Origin: Eubacteriales bacterium
GTDB lineage: Bacteria; Bacillota; Clostridia; Christensenellales; CAG-138
Assembly (NCBI GenBank): GCA_028703645.1
Contig: JAQVML010000010.1
Span: 1 to 11,413, forward strand
Direction of reading: 5' to 3'
DNA: 11,413 nucleotides
Shown here: positions 1 through 6,685 of the stretch, in pieces
Layout of the letters: every line of letters begins with the position of its first letter
How positions within the stretch are numbered: the stretch's first letter is position 1
Notes under the pieces: generated by a model
Seen by the model: the letters and a program-made list of their open reading frames with translations, nothing else
Database searches by the model: none
What the model was told of the DNA's origin: nothing
Position numbers and translations under genes: made by a program

Positions 1-1
1 C

Positions 2-442
2 AGAATTGATATGGATTGGTTGACCGCGCTCGCACCGACGCTCCGGCAGACGGATGTATTTTTCCCAAGCATCGACGAGGCGCGCCTCATCACCGGTAAA
101 AATACGCCGGAGGAGATCGCCGCTTGCATGAGCGGGTTTGGCATGAAGGCGTTTGGCATCAAGCTTGGCAAGCGCGGCTGTTTCGTGACCGATTTTCAGC
201 GTTCACTGAGCGTGCCTGCTCTTTCCTGGATGCCGGTGGTGGACACGACCGGCGCGGGGGATTCCTTCCTCGCGGGACTCATGCGGGGCCTTGCGGAAGG
301 CTGGGACATCTTCCGCAGCACGGAGTTTGCCAACACGATTGCTTCGCAAAACGTTGGCGCATACGGTGGCACGGCGGGGATTCCTCCATTTGATGAAGCG
401 CTTCGGTTCTTCTTGAACTGGGAACAGAACCACAAAAAATAG
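2..442 (+). CDS. PfkB-family carbohydrate kinase, C-terminal part (5' truncated by window edge)
   Basis: The reading frame is open to the left edge, so only the last ~146 residues of a sugar kinase are present. PfkB (ribokinase-like) enzymes move the ATP gamma-phosphate to a sugar hydroxyl in the cytoplasm. Counting from the Met at position 11, three family landmarks are visible: PSIDEARLITG (19-29), the strand KLGKRGCFV (51-59), and the PfkB signature DTTGAGDSFLAGL (78-90), whose GAGD holds the catalytic base Asp84 and the anion hole. The C-terminus ends normally at a TAG. Substrate cannot be read from this half, because the sugar-binding lid is N-terminal. A class II aldolase follows 154 nt downstream, which suggests a ketohexose or ketohexose-phosphate kinase (fructokinase, tagatose-6-P kinase or similar). 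Family is certain; substrate is inference. Confidence 0.9.
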   Translation, partial: RIDMDWLTALAPTLRQTDVFFPSIDEARLITGKNTPEEIAACMSGFGMKAFGIKLGKRGCFVTDFQRSLSVPALSWMPVVDTTGAGDSFLAGLMRGLAEGWDIFRSTEFANTIASQNVGAYGGTAGIPPFDEALRFFLNWEQNHKK

Positions 443-509
443 AAGAGCCGAAACCGTCGTGTGCAGAATCACATATCCTCTAATAAATAGTTTCACATAC
501 TTTAGTTTG

Positions 510-524
510 TGTTCGGTGCGAACA
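510..524. promoter_or_regulatory. 15-bp palindrome upstream of the aldolase gene
   Basis: TGTTCG-GTG-CGAACA is a perfect inverted repeat with 6-bp arms and a 3-bp centre. It lies in the 154-nt gap between the kinase and the aldolase, 73 nt before the aldolase start. It could be an operator for a dimeric sugar-responsive repressor or a minor RNA hairpin. No convincing -35/-10 pair or terminator was found in this gap, so kinase and aldolase may be cotranscribed. The palindrome is seen directly; its function is a guess. Confidence 0.3.
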
Positions 525-596
525 GTCGCATAACCGATTCATAGATAAATTTGGTTTTATCCAGAAAAAGCAAAGCAAAGAAAGAGGGAACTCCAG

Positions 597-1445
597 ATGA
601 ACTTGGCATCCATGAAACCGATTCTCGACCTCGCGGAAGAAAAAGGCATTGCCTACGGCGCATATGTCACCGTATCTTACGACTCCGCACTTGCCGCAAT
701 TGAAGCCGGCTCGGAACTCAACGTTCCGGTTATCTTTATCACAGGCACTGACTGCTGCGACCTGATGGGCGGATTCGCCGGCACGGTTGAGACCGTGAAG
801 CGCGCCGCCGCCAACACACTTGTGCCCATCGCGCTGCACCTCGATCACTGCAGAACGTATGAAGAGTGCGTTCAGGCGATCAATGCGGGATACTCTTCCG
901 TCATGATCGACGGCTCCTCGCTGCCGTTTGAAGAGAACATCGCCCTGACCAAGAAGGTTGTGGACTATGCGCACCCGCTCGGCATCAGCGTGGAAGGCGA
1001 ACTCGGCAAACTCGTCGGCGAAGAAGGCAGCCTCATCGTCAAAGGGCCGGAAGGCGCGCAGACCGATCCGGACGAAGCGCAGGAGTTTGTCCGCCGCACG
1101 GGCGTGGACTGCCTCGCGGTCAGCATCGGAACCCAGCATGGCGCATACATCGCGGCGCCGAACCTCAACATTGCCCGCCTCAAGGCGATCAAAGCGCTGG
1201 TGGACGTGCCCCTCGTGCTGCACGGCGGCTCCGGCACGCCGGTGGATCAGGTACAGGATTCCATCCGCAACGGCATCCGCAAGATCAACGTGGCAACCGA
1301 CGTGCTCACCACGATGATCAAGACCTATACCGAGCTTTCGACCGCGCCCGGGTTTAAGTACAACACCGCGATCTACCCGAAGGTGAAGGACGCGATGAAG
1401 GAATTCATCAAAGGCAAGATGAACGATTTCCGCTTCGTGAAATAA
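597..1445 (+). CDS. Class II (zinc-dependent) ketose-bisphosphate aldolase, FbaA/GatY/KbaY family
   Basis: This 282-aa protein matches the usual length of the class IIB/tagatose-bisphosphate aldolase group. The family reversibly cleaves a ketose-1,6-bisphosphate to dihydroxyacetone phosphate plus glyceraldehyde-3-phosphate in the cytoplasm. Visible signatures are HLDHC (81-85, catalytic Asp83 and zinc ligand His84), GYSSVMIDGS (98-107), VEGELG (132-137), SIGTQHG with zinc His181, LHGGSGTP (208-215, zinc His209 and the phosphate-binding glycines), and KINVATD (229-235). The start is supported by GAGGG at 584-588, 8 nt ahead of the ATG. The N-terminal segment (19-30) reads AYGAYVTVSYDS, where most relatives have an AFN-type asparagine motif, so this is a divergent branch. 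With the kinase upstream and the sugar importer downstream, it probably cleaves the phosphorylated imported sugar. Fructose-, tagatose- or another ketose-bisphosphate cannot be separated from sequence. Confidence 0.92.
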   Translation: MNLASMKPILDLAEEKGIAYGAYVTVSYDSALAAIEAGSELNVPVIFITGTDCCDLMGGFAGTVETVKRAAANTLVPIALHLDHCRTYEECVQAINAGYSSVMIDGSSLPFEENIALTKKVVDYAHPLGISVEGELGKLVGEEGSLIVKGPEGAQTDPDEAQEFVRRTGVDCLAVSIGTQHGAYIAAPNLNIARLKAIKALVDVPLVLHGGSGTPVDQVQDSIRNGIRKINVATDVLTTMIKTYTELSTAPGFKYNTAIYPKVKDAMKEFIKGKMNDFRFVK

Positions 1446-1448
1446 CAC

Positions 1449-1476
1449 AAGAGAATCACTGCAAGAGAATCACTGC
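1449..1476. repeat. Perfect 14-bp tandem duplication after the aldolase
   Basis: Two identical back-to-back copies of AAGAGAATCACTGC begin 3 nt after the aldolase stop codon. They may be a replication-slippage duplication or paired protein-binding sites upstream of mglB. The core AGAGAATC also occurs as a 9-bp tandem at 7320-7337. Confidence 0.75.
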
Positions 1477-1513
1477 TTGAGTCATAAGAACCTGACAACA
1501 GAAGACGGGATAG

Positions 1514-1531
1514 CAAGCGATCCAACGCTTG
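1514..1531 (+). promoter_or_regulatory. Inverted repeat in the mglB leader
   Basis: CAAGCG-ATCCAA-CGCTTG is a perfect inverted repeat with 6-bp arms, directly followed by TATATAAAAAAG. It lies 37 nt upstream of the mglB start. It could be an operator overlapping a weak TATATA -10 element (1532-1537) or a leader hairpin. No good -35 pairs with that -10, so a promoter is not claimed. Confidence 0.35.
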
Positions 1532-1568
1532 TATATAAAAAAGACCCGATCTAAGGAAAAGGAGAAGA

Positions 1569-2690
1569 ATGATGAAAAAACTAGTAGCAATCCTCCTCAT
1601 CGCAGCGCTCGCCCTCTCCATGGTCGCCTGCTCCAGCGCGAGCACCCCGGCTCCCGCGGCAACCGAGGCAACCGCGTCAACCGACGCCGCAGCGACGGAA
1701 CCCGCCGCAGCAGACACATCCGTCAAAGCAACCGTCATCTGGCGTGCGTTTGACGACCAGTATCAGAGCGGTTTCCGTATCATCATGCAGGCTGAGGCCG
1801 ACAAGATGACCGGTATCGCGCTGGACATGCAGGACGGAGAAAACGACGTCACCAAGACCACCAACAAGCTCGAAGCCGCTCTGACGAAGGGCACCGATGC
1901 GGTCGCGATCTGCGCGCCCGACACCGAGAGCACCAACTCCCTCATGCTCAAGTGCAAAGACGAGTCCGTTCCCGTCGTGTTCTTTAACATGATGCCCACC
2001 CAAGACACGATGAACGCCTATGACAAAGCCTGGTATGTCGGCGCGGAAGCTTCCGAATCCGGTGCCATGTGCGCACAGGCACTCATCAACTACTGGAACG
2101 CCAACAAAGCAATTGCGGATAAGAACGGCGATGGCAAACTGCAGCTGGTCGTCCTCCAGGGCGAAATCGGCAACAACGACGTGATCCTTCGCACTGCGGC
2201 CTACGAAGACACCCTCAAGGCGCAGGGCATCGATTACGAAATCATCGCGATGGATACCGCCAACTGGGACAAGGGCCAGGCGCTTGACAAGATGAATGCC
2301 TGGATTACCGCGTTTGGTATCGACGGCATTGAAGGCGTACTGTGCAACAACGACGGTATGGCGATGGGCGCTGTCCAGGCCGCACTGAACAACGGCTACA
2401 ACAGCGGGGACCCCGCGAAGTTCGTGCCGATCGTCGGTATCGACGCAACGGTGGAAGCTCTCCAGGCCATGAAGGACGGCTCCCTGCTGGGTACCGTGCT
2501 CAACGATCGCACCAACCAGTCCATCGCGGTCATCAACGTGCTCAAAGCAGCCATTTCCGGCACCGCGATCACCGAAGACGTGGTCGGCGTTTCCTGCAAG
2601 GTTGACGGCAAATACATCTGGATTCCGTACCAGATCGTAGACAGCACCAACCTCGATGCAGTGCTTGAAGTCATGCTGAGCGTGTCTTAA
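1569..2690 (+). CDS. mglB: Galactose/glucose-type ABC importer, substrate-binding lipoprotein (MglB-like)
   Basis: A 373-aa periplasmic-binding protein of the MglB/RbsB class, made as a lipoprotein. Residues 1-20 are a signal peptide and Cys21 follows a lipobox (MVAC); an Ala/Thr-rich linker runs to about 52. It captures a sugar outside the membrane and delivers it to MglAC. Clear MglB landmarks are VPVVFFN (134-140), YDKAWYVG (151-158), NWDKGQALDKMNAW (232-245) and CNNDGMAMGAV (259-269). Aligned by eye to E. coli MglB, the Ca2+ loop is complete (Asp184, Asn186, Asp188, Gln192, plus Glu255). Most sugar contacts are kept: Asp63, Asn140, Asp204, Arg208, Trp233, Asn261, Asp292, Asn312, with Tyr65 in place of the stacking Phe. 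His152 of E. coli becomes Asn202. The ATG at 1572 is better spaced from AGGAG (1560-1564) than the one at 1569, so the true start may be one codon later. Confidence 0.93.
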   Translation: MMKKLVAILLIAALALSMVACSSASTPAPAATEATASTDAAATEPAAADTSVKATVIWRAFDDQYQSGFRIIMQAEADKMTGIALDMQDGENDVTKTTNKLEAALTKGTDAVAICAPDTESTNSLMLKCKDESVPVVFFNMMPTQDTMNAYDKAWYVGAEASESGAMCAQALINYWNANKAIADKNGDGKLQLVVLQGEIGNNDVILRTAAYEDTLKAQGIDYEIIAMDTANWDKGQALDKMNAWITAFGIDGIEGVLCNNDGMAMGAVQAALNNGYNSGDPAKFVPIVGIDATVEALQAMKDGSLLGTVLNDRTNQSIAVINVLKAAISGTAITEDVVGVSCKVDGKYIWIPYQIVDSTNLDAVLEVMLSVS

Positions 2691-2723
2691 GATTAGTATC
2701 ATCCAAATATCGTAATTCACAGG

Positions 2724-2759
2724 CCGTGCGCCGCGTCCGGTACGGGATGCGGCGCACGG
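2724..2759 (+). promoter_or_regulatory. Strong stem-loop between mglB and mglA
   Basis: An 11-bp perfect stem, CCGTGCGCCGC (2724-2734) with GCGGCGCACGG (2749-2759), continues through a G-U and three more pairs to a 6-nt loop. No U-run follows, so it is not a standard intrinsic terminator. Such hairpins after a binding-protein gene usually protect the upstream mRNA from 3' exonucleases or partly terminate transcription, giving more binding protein than ATPase/permease. The structure is seen; that role is inferred from other ABC import operons. Confidence 0.7.
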
Positions 2760-2798
2760 TAAACGCTCCAACGCGGGCATAAAAGGCCGTTCGGGCCT

Positions 2799-2803
2799 GG
2801 AGG
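2799..2803 (+). promoter_or_regulatory. Ribosome binding site that questions the mglA start codon
   Basis: GGAGG ends only 1 nt before the ATG at 2805, too close for normal initiation, but exactly 7 nt before the in-frame TTG at 2811. No other Shine-Dalgarno lies at a usable distance from the ATG. The TTG at 2811 is therefore the likelier start. Confidence 0.6.
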
Positions 2804-2804
2804 T

Positions 2805-4334
2805 ATGGCTTTGGAAAACGATCGCTTACTCGTTACAAATATGACGAAGACATTTCCCGGCGTGAAAGCGCTGGATCATGTGCAACTCCGGGTAAAGCCC
2901 GGCTCCGTACACGCGCTGATCGGCGAAAACGGCGCGGGTAAATCCACGCTGATGAAATGCTTGTTTGGCATCTATCAGCCGGACAGCGGCTCCATCGAAC
3001 TCGATGGCAAGCCCGTTACAATCAGGAATACAAACGATGCGCTGAAGCAGGGAATCTCCATGATCCATCAGGAGCTGATTCCTGTGCCGCACCGCAACGT
3101 CATTGATAATATCTGGGTCGGTCGGTTTGAGACAAAGGGACTCTTTGTCGATGAAGCAAAAATGTATCAAAAGACCGAGAAACTTATTCGCGACCTGGAG
3201 TTTGAAATTGAGCCCAAGACGCTGGCAAGGAACCTTTCGGTATCCCAGCTGCAAGCAATCGAGATTGCGAAGGCCGTCTCCTACGACGCGCGCGTGATCA
3301 TCATGGACGAGCCCACTTCTTCGCTGACCGTCGCGGAGACGGAACACTTGTTTCACATCATCCGCAGACTAAAGGCGGAGGGACGCTCCGTCATCTATAT
3401 TTCGCACCGGTTGGAAGAGATATTCACCATCGCGGACGAGATCTCCGTCATGCGCGACGGGCAGTATATCGGCACCTGGGAGATTGGAGATATCACGATC
3501 GATCAGCTCATCAGTCAAATGGTTGGACGCGATATGCAGGAGCGCTTTCCGCCGCGCGATCGTCAGCGCGGGGAAGAGGTTTTGCTGGACGTCTCCCATC
3601 TTTCCAGTGCGAATCCCCGCTCGTTTCGGGATGTCAGCTTTGAGCTGCGAAAAGGCGAAATCCTCGGCCTTGGCGGATTGGTCGGCGCGCAGAGAACGGA
3701 GCTGGTCGAGTCGATCTTTGGACTACGCAAAATTTCTGGCGGCACCATGACGCTCAGCGGAAAACAAATTCACAACCGTACCCCGCGCGAGGCGATTGCA
3801 AACGGGTTTGCGCTGTTGACCGAGGAACGCAGAGCGACCGGCATTATCCCGATGCTCTCCGTTAAGGAAAACGCACTCGCCGCGGCTTACCGCGTGCTCA
3901 CCGGCAAACTTGGCATCTTTAACCCCAAAAAATTGGATCAACCGGTTGACGAGGTCTGTAAGCGCTTGGACGTTCGCATGGCAAGCACGCAGATGCTGAT
4001 TCGCAACCTTTCCGGCGGCAATCAGCAGAAAGTATTAGTCGGTCGCTGGCTGCTGCGGCGCTGTAACATTCTGATTCTGGACGAACCAACGCGCGGCGTG
4101 GACGTAGGCGCGAAATATGAGATCTATCGCATCATGCGGGATTTGACCGCTCAGGGACACGCGATCATCATGGTGTCCTCCGAAATGCCGGAACTGCTCG
4201 GTATGTCCGACCGGATCATGGTCATGTGCGAAGGCAGACTCACGACGATTCTCGACAACGTCAACACCACGCAGGTGGATGTCATGCAGCATGCAACCGA
4301 GTTTTCACCAAAGATTTGCAGCAATGGAGACTAA
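2805..4334 (+). CDS. mglA: Galactose/glucose-type sugar ABC importer, double ATP-binding protein (MglA-like)
   Basis: A 509-aa fusion of two ABC ATPase domains, the normal size and layout for MglA/RbsA-class sugar importers. It powers transport on the cytoplasmic face. Domain 1 has Walker A GENGAGKST (40-48), Q-loop Gln89, the MglA-type signature LSVSQLQ (144-150), Walker B VIIMDEP (164-170) and H-loop His201. Domain 2 has the degenerate P-loop LVGAQRTE (292-299) lacking the Lys, signature LSGGNQQK (402-409), Walker B ILILDEP (422-428) and no H-loop His (SSE, 458-460). The asymmetry is typical: one functional and one degenerate site. FALLTEERRATGI (335-347) is highly MglA-like. It starts 114 nt after mglB, past a stem-loop, and ends 4 nt before the permease. 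The start may really be TTG 2811 (507 aa), because of Shine-Dalgarno spacing. Confidence 0.95.
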   Translation: MALENDRLLVTNMTKTFPGVKALDHVQLRVKPGSVHALIGENGAGKSTLMKCLFGIYQPDSGSIELDGKPVTIRNTNDALKQGISMIHQELIPVPHRNVIDNIWVGRFETKGLFVDEAKMYQKTEKLIRDLEFEIEPKTLARNLSVSQLQAIEIAKAVSYDARVIIMDEPTSSLTVAETEHLFHIIRRLKAEGRSVIYISHRLEEIFTIADEISVMRDGQYIGTWEIGDITIDQLISQMVGRDMQERFPPRDRQRGEEVLLDVSHLSSANPRSFRDVSFELRKGEILGLGGLVGAQRTELVESIFGLRKISGGTMTLSGKQIHNRTPREAIANGFALLTEERRATGIIPMLSVKENALAAAYRVLTGKLGIFNPKKLDQPVDEVCKRLDVRMASTQMLIRNLSGGNQQKVLVGRWLLRRCNILILDEPTRGVDVGAKYEIYRIMRDLTAQGHAIIMVSSEMPELLGMSDRIMVMCEGRLTTILDNVNTTQVDVMQHATEFSPKICSNGD

Positions 4335-4338
4335 GATT

Positions 4339-5343
4339 ATGAATACCAAGACGCTAACCTGGCCCAAAGTGAAGAAAACGCTGATCGATCAGGCGCTGAT
4401 TCTGGCGATGCTCGCCATGATTATCGTGATCATCATCATTGAACCTGCTTTTTTGCAATGGCGCGTGCTCAAGGATATCCTGACGCAATCGTCCATCAAG
4501 CTGATTGTCGCGCTCGGCCTGCTCTTTCCGCTGCTGCTCGGCGGCACCGATCTCGCCGGCGGTCGTCAGGTCGGTCTCGCAGCCGTCATCGTCGCGAGCA
4601 TGACGCAAACGCTGACCTACGCCGGCAGGTTTTATCCCAACCTGCCGGATCTGCCCGTCATCATTCCGATCATCATCGCGCTCATCGTCGTCGCCATCAT
4701 CGGCATGGTCAACGGCTGGATGATTGCAAAGCTCAATATGGCGCCGTTTATCGCGACATTCGGTATGTCCACGATCGTATACGGCATCAACTGCCTCTAC
4801 TTTGCGCAGGAACCGAACCGCTCCCAACCCATCGGCGGCATCAAGGAATCGCTCACGATCCTGAGCAGTTATAAGATTTTCGGCCTCAGCATGCTGGTGT
4901 ATATCGCCTTGATCATTACGATCATCGTTTGGTTTGTGCTCAACCGCACGGTATACGGCAAGCATCTCTATATCGTTGGCGGCAACAAGGACGCGGCGAA
5001 GGTCTCCGGCGTCAATATCAACTTTATCATCATTTCCGCGTTCGTCATCGAGAGCTTGCTCGTCGGTTTCGGCGGTGTACTGGAGGTCGCGAGAACCGGC
5101 GGCGCAAACAGCGCATATGGCTTCAGTTACGAGTTTGACGCCATCTCTTCCTGCGTCGTCGGCGGCGTATCGCTCAGTGGCGGCATCGGCACCGTGCCGG
5201 GGGTCATCATCGGCGTGATCATCTTCACGATCATCAGCTACGGGCTCGCGTTCATCGGTGTCAACCCGAACTGGCAGCTCATCATCAAGGGTGTGATCAT
5301 CTGCAGCGCGGTCGCCCTCGATATGAGAAAGAACGCGCAATAA
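4339..5343 (+). CDS. mglC: Galactose/glucose-type sugar ABC importer, permease (MglC-like)
   Basis: A very hydrophobic 334-aa protein, essentially the length of E. coli MglC (336 aa). It forms the inner-membrane channel, probably as a homodimer. About 8-10 membrane segments are visible (for example near 18-36, 52-72, 76-94, 106-128, 134-154, 184-202, 228-248, 285-308 and 313-328). Family landmarks are GTDLAGGRQVGLAA (69-82), AAKVSGVN (219-226, the cytoplasmic loop that docks the ATPase) and FDAISSCVVGGVSLSGG (266-282). It begins 4 nt after the mglA stop. I chose the ATG at 4339 because GGAG (4326-4329), inside the end of mglA, is 9 nt upstream. The earlier in-frame ATG at 4279 would give a soluble N-terminal extension overlapping mglA and has no good ribosome site. 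The operon evidently expresses the importer as a unit. Confidence 0.94.
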   Translation: MNTKTLTWPKVKKTLIDQALILAMLAMIIVIIIIEPAFLQWRVLKDILTQSSIKLIVALGLLFPLLLGGTDLAGGRQVGLAAVIVASMTQTLTYAGRFYPNLPDLPVIIPIIIALIVVAIIGMVNGWMIAKLNMAPFIATFGMSTIVYGINCLYFAQEPNRSQPIGGIKESLTILSSYKIFGLSMLVYIALIITIIVWFVLNRTVYGKHLYIVGGNKDAAKVSGVNINFIIISAFVIESLLVGFGGVLEVARTGGANSAYGFSYEFDAISSCVVGGVSLSGGIGTVPGVIIGVIIFTIISYGLAFIGVNPNWQLIIKGVIICSAVALDMRKNAQ

Positions 5344-5398
5344 TTCAGTAACCATCCGTTTCAACAAACACGCAGCATAGAACACAAAAGGAGTTTTC

Positions 5399-6289
5399 AT
5401 GAAACGTTATCAATTGAGCGACGCACTCTCCATCTCCGCAGTCGTACAGGGCTTCTGGCGACTGGACGGCTGGAATTTTTCCGCAGGCGAACTCGCGAAC
5501 TTTATGAACGCCTGCATCGACCGCGGGGTAACCACGTTTGACACCGCGGAGATCTACGGCGGTACCGTCTGCGAAACGCTGATGGGCGAGGCTTTCAAAA
5601 AAGACCCGACGATCTGCAAGCGCATCGAGCTGGTTTCCAAGACCGGAATCTTTGTGGAGACGATCGACGGGAAACCGTTTGGCTACTACAACACCTCTTA
5701 CGAGCGCGTGATGCAGTCCTGCAAAGAGAGCCTCAAGCGCCTGAACACGGACTCGCTGGACTTGTACCTCATTCACCGCGAAGACCCGTGTTTGGACGTT
5801 TGGGAGACGGCGCGTGCCCTCAAGCAGCTCAAAAAGGACGGTCTCGTCCGCGAAGTCGGTGTTTCCAACTTCGATCCGTTTAAGTTCGAGGCGCTCAACA
5901 AAGCCATGGACGGCGCGCTGATCACCAATCAGATCGAGTGGAACCCGGTTTGCTTTGAGCACTTTAACTCCGGTATGATGGACCTGCTCACCGTGGAGAA
6001 GATTCATCCGATGATCTGGTCGCCTCTCGCGGGCGGCAGACTCTTTAGCGACGACGCAACCTGCGTCAGCGCGATGAAGAAGATTGGCGAGATTGCCCAG
6101 CGCCACAATGTCGATCCTGCCGTGATCGTCTACGCCTGGATTTTCTATCATCCGGTGGGCGCTGCCCCCATCACAGGCACGAACAAGCTCGCTCGCCTCG
6201 ATCATGCGATTCAGGCGCTGGATGTCAAGCTGGCGCATCACGAGTGGTATGAAATCTATGCCGCGAGCGGTCAACAGAAGATTCGATAA
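5399..6289 (+). CDS. Aldo/keto reductase, YdhF type
   Basis: A 296-aa NAD(P)H-dependent aldo/keto reductase with the usual TIM-barrel length. These enzymes reduce sugar aldehydes or ketones, or oxidise the alcohols, in the cytoplasm. The catalytic tetrad is intact: Asp48 and Tyr53 (TFDTAEIYGG, 46-55), Lys81 (LVSKTG) and His126 (LIHREDP). GVSNF (154-158), NQIEWNP (177-183) and the cofactor-binding PITGTNK (257-263) complete the pattern. GFWRLDGWN near the N-terminus closely parallels E. coli YdhF. AAAAGGAG (5386-5393), 5 nt before the ATG, fixes the start. It lies 55 nt after mglC with no terminator between and a strong one after it, so it is the last gene of the sugar operon. It may reduce or isomerise the imported sugar or an aldolase product. 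The substrate is unknown. Confidence 0.92.
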   Translation: MKRYQLSDALSISAVVQGFWRLDGWNFSAGELANFMNACIDRGVTTFDTAEIYGGTVCETLMGEAFKKDPTICKRIELVSKTGIFVETIDGKPFGYYNTSYERVMQSCKESLKRLNTDSLDLYLIHREDPCLDVWETARALKQLKKDGLVREVGVSNFDPFKFEALNKAMDGALITNQIEWNPVCFEHFNSGMMDLLTVEKIHPMIWSPLAGGRLFSDDATCVSAMKKIGEIAQRHNVDPAVIVYAWIFYHPVGAAPITGTNKLARLDHAIQALDVKLAHHEWYEIYAASGQQKIR

Positions 6290-6338
6290 AGGTAGCACTT
6301 CTGTTGCCAGAATAAATTAGGATAGAAAAGTAATTATG

Positions 6339-6368
6339 AAAGCGGGTTGGATTTTCCGACCCGCTTTT
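6339..6368 (+). terminator. Rho-independent terminator of the sugar operon
   Basis: AAAGCGGGTTGG (6339-6350) pairs with CCGACCCGCTTT (6356-6367) over 12 bp with a single G-U, a 5-nt ATTTT loop and a TTTTAT tail. It starts 50 nt after the reductase stop. The arms are A-rich and T-rich at the base, so it may also act on transcripts from the - strand. Confidence 0.88.
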
Positions 6369-6512
6369 ATGCTTGGTTCCTTCTTTGTTGAGTAAAACAC
6401 AAAAAGAATGCATCCAAGGCTTTAATCTAGCGATTGTGCTCTTGAGATTATAACCGATCATCCGAACAAACAGTTGCTAAACATCAGGGGTAGGTTTCGT
6501 TTTCACATTTAA

Positions 6513-6538
6513 ATCTCAACGATGGATCTCAACGATGA
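6513..6538. repeat. 13-bp tandem duplication
   Basis: ATCTCAACGATGG is followed directly by ATCTCAACGATGA (12 of 13 identical). The duplication contains the ATG of the 49-codon ORF at 6522. It looks like a recent slippage duplication. Confidence 0.7.
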
Positions 6539-6671
6539 GATGATTCAAGTCCAACAAAAGGTGGTGGCTGAACCCTCACGAAGTGATACAATCGCGCGAA
6601 TCGTAGGGGTGGGTGAAAGCTGGGTGCAGCAATTCGGAAAATCAGCAAGGACGATTTTTACGGGATTCTAA
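6522..6671 (+). pseudogene. 49-codon ORF, possible decayed helix-turn-helix (transposase-like) remnant
   Basis: An ATG-to-TAA ORF of 49 residues lies in the convergent gap. Residues 20-38 (RSDTIARIVGVGESWVQQF) read like the two helices and turn of a transposase or phage-type HTH, in the style of IS630-class N-termini, with nothing after it. No ribosome site is evident. Copy A of the dispersed repeat covers its middle. The corresponding frame in copy B is disrupted (about 10 nt shorter), and the A/B differences are mostly non-synonymous in this frame, which argues against a conserved protein. The transposase origin is a weak guess from motif feel; it could also be chance coding. Confidence 0.3.
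6564..6629 (+). repeat. Dispersed repeat, copy A
   Basis: Positions 6564-6601 match 10141-10178 at 33 of 38 bases, sharing the unbroken run TGATACAATCGCGCGA. Both copies then reach an identical GCTGGGTGCAG (6619-6629 here) after spacers of 17 and 7 nt. The orientation is the same. Each copy sits between two convergent genes, so the pair brackets the regulator/glycosyltransferase module. Confidence 0.8.
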
Positions 6672-6685
6672 AACGCGACACTGCG

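Larger units (their letters stand above)
6290..6685. other. Gene-poor convergent intergenic region with terminator, repeats and an ORF remnant
   Basis: This 396-bp stretch separates the end of the sugar operon (+) from the end of the XRE regulator (-). It holds the operon terminator (6339-6368), a 13-bp tandem duplication (6513-6538), a 49-codon ORF (6522-6671) and dispersed repeat copy A (6564-6629). In 6369-6512 nothing convincing was seen; a TATAAC at 6449-6454 has no matching -35. Confidence 0.7.

Noticed and set aside
480..1448. Long - strand ORF (322 codons) opposite the aldolase
   Set aside because: It mirrors the codon pattern of the genuine aldolase gene on +, is rich in His/Arg/Asp, and shows no family motif.
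2863..2878. CcpA cre-like sequence TGAAAGCGCTGGATCA
   Set aside because: It is inside mglA and encodes the conserved VKALD segment; the 3' half does not fit the cre consensus.
4279..4338. Upstream ATG giving a 20-residue longer mglC
   Set aside because: It lies deep inside mglA, has no ribosome site and would add a non-membrane extension absent from MglC.
4354..5400. Long - strand ORF (348 codons) opposite mglC
   Set aside because: Its Asp/Arg-rich composition is the antisense image of the Ile/Val/Ala codons of the permease; no domain is visible.
6424..6454. Possible promoter (TATAAC at 6449) in the convergent gap
   Set aside because: No -35 at 16-18 nt and no credible downstream gene.
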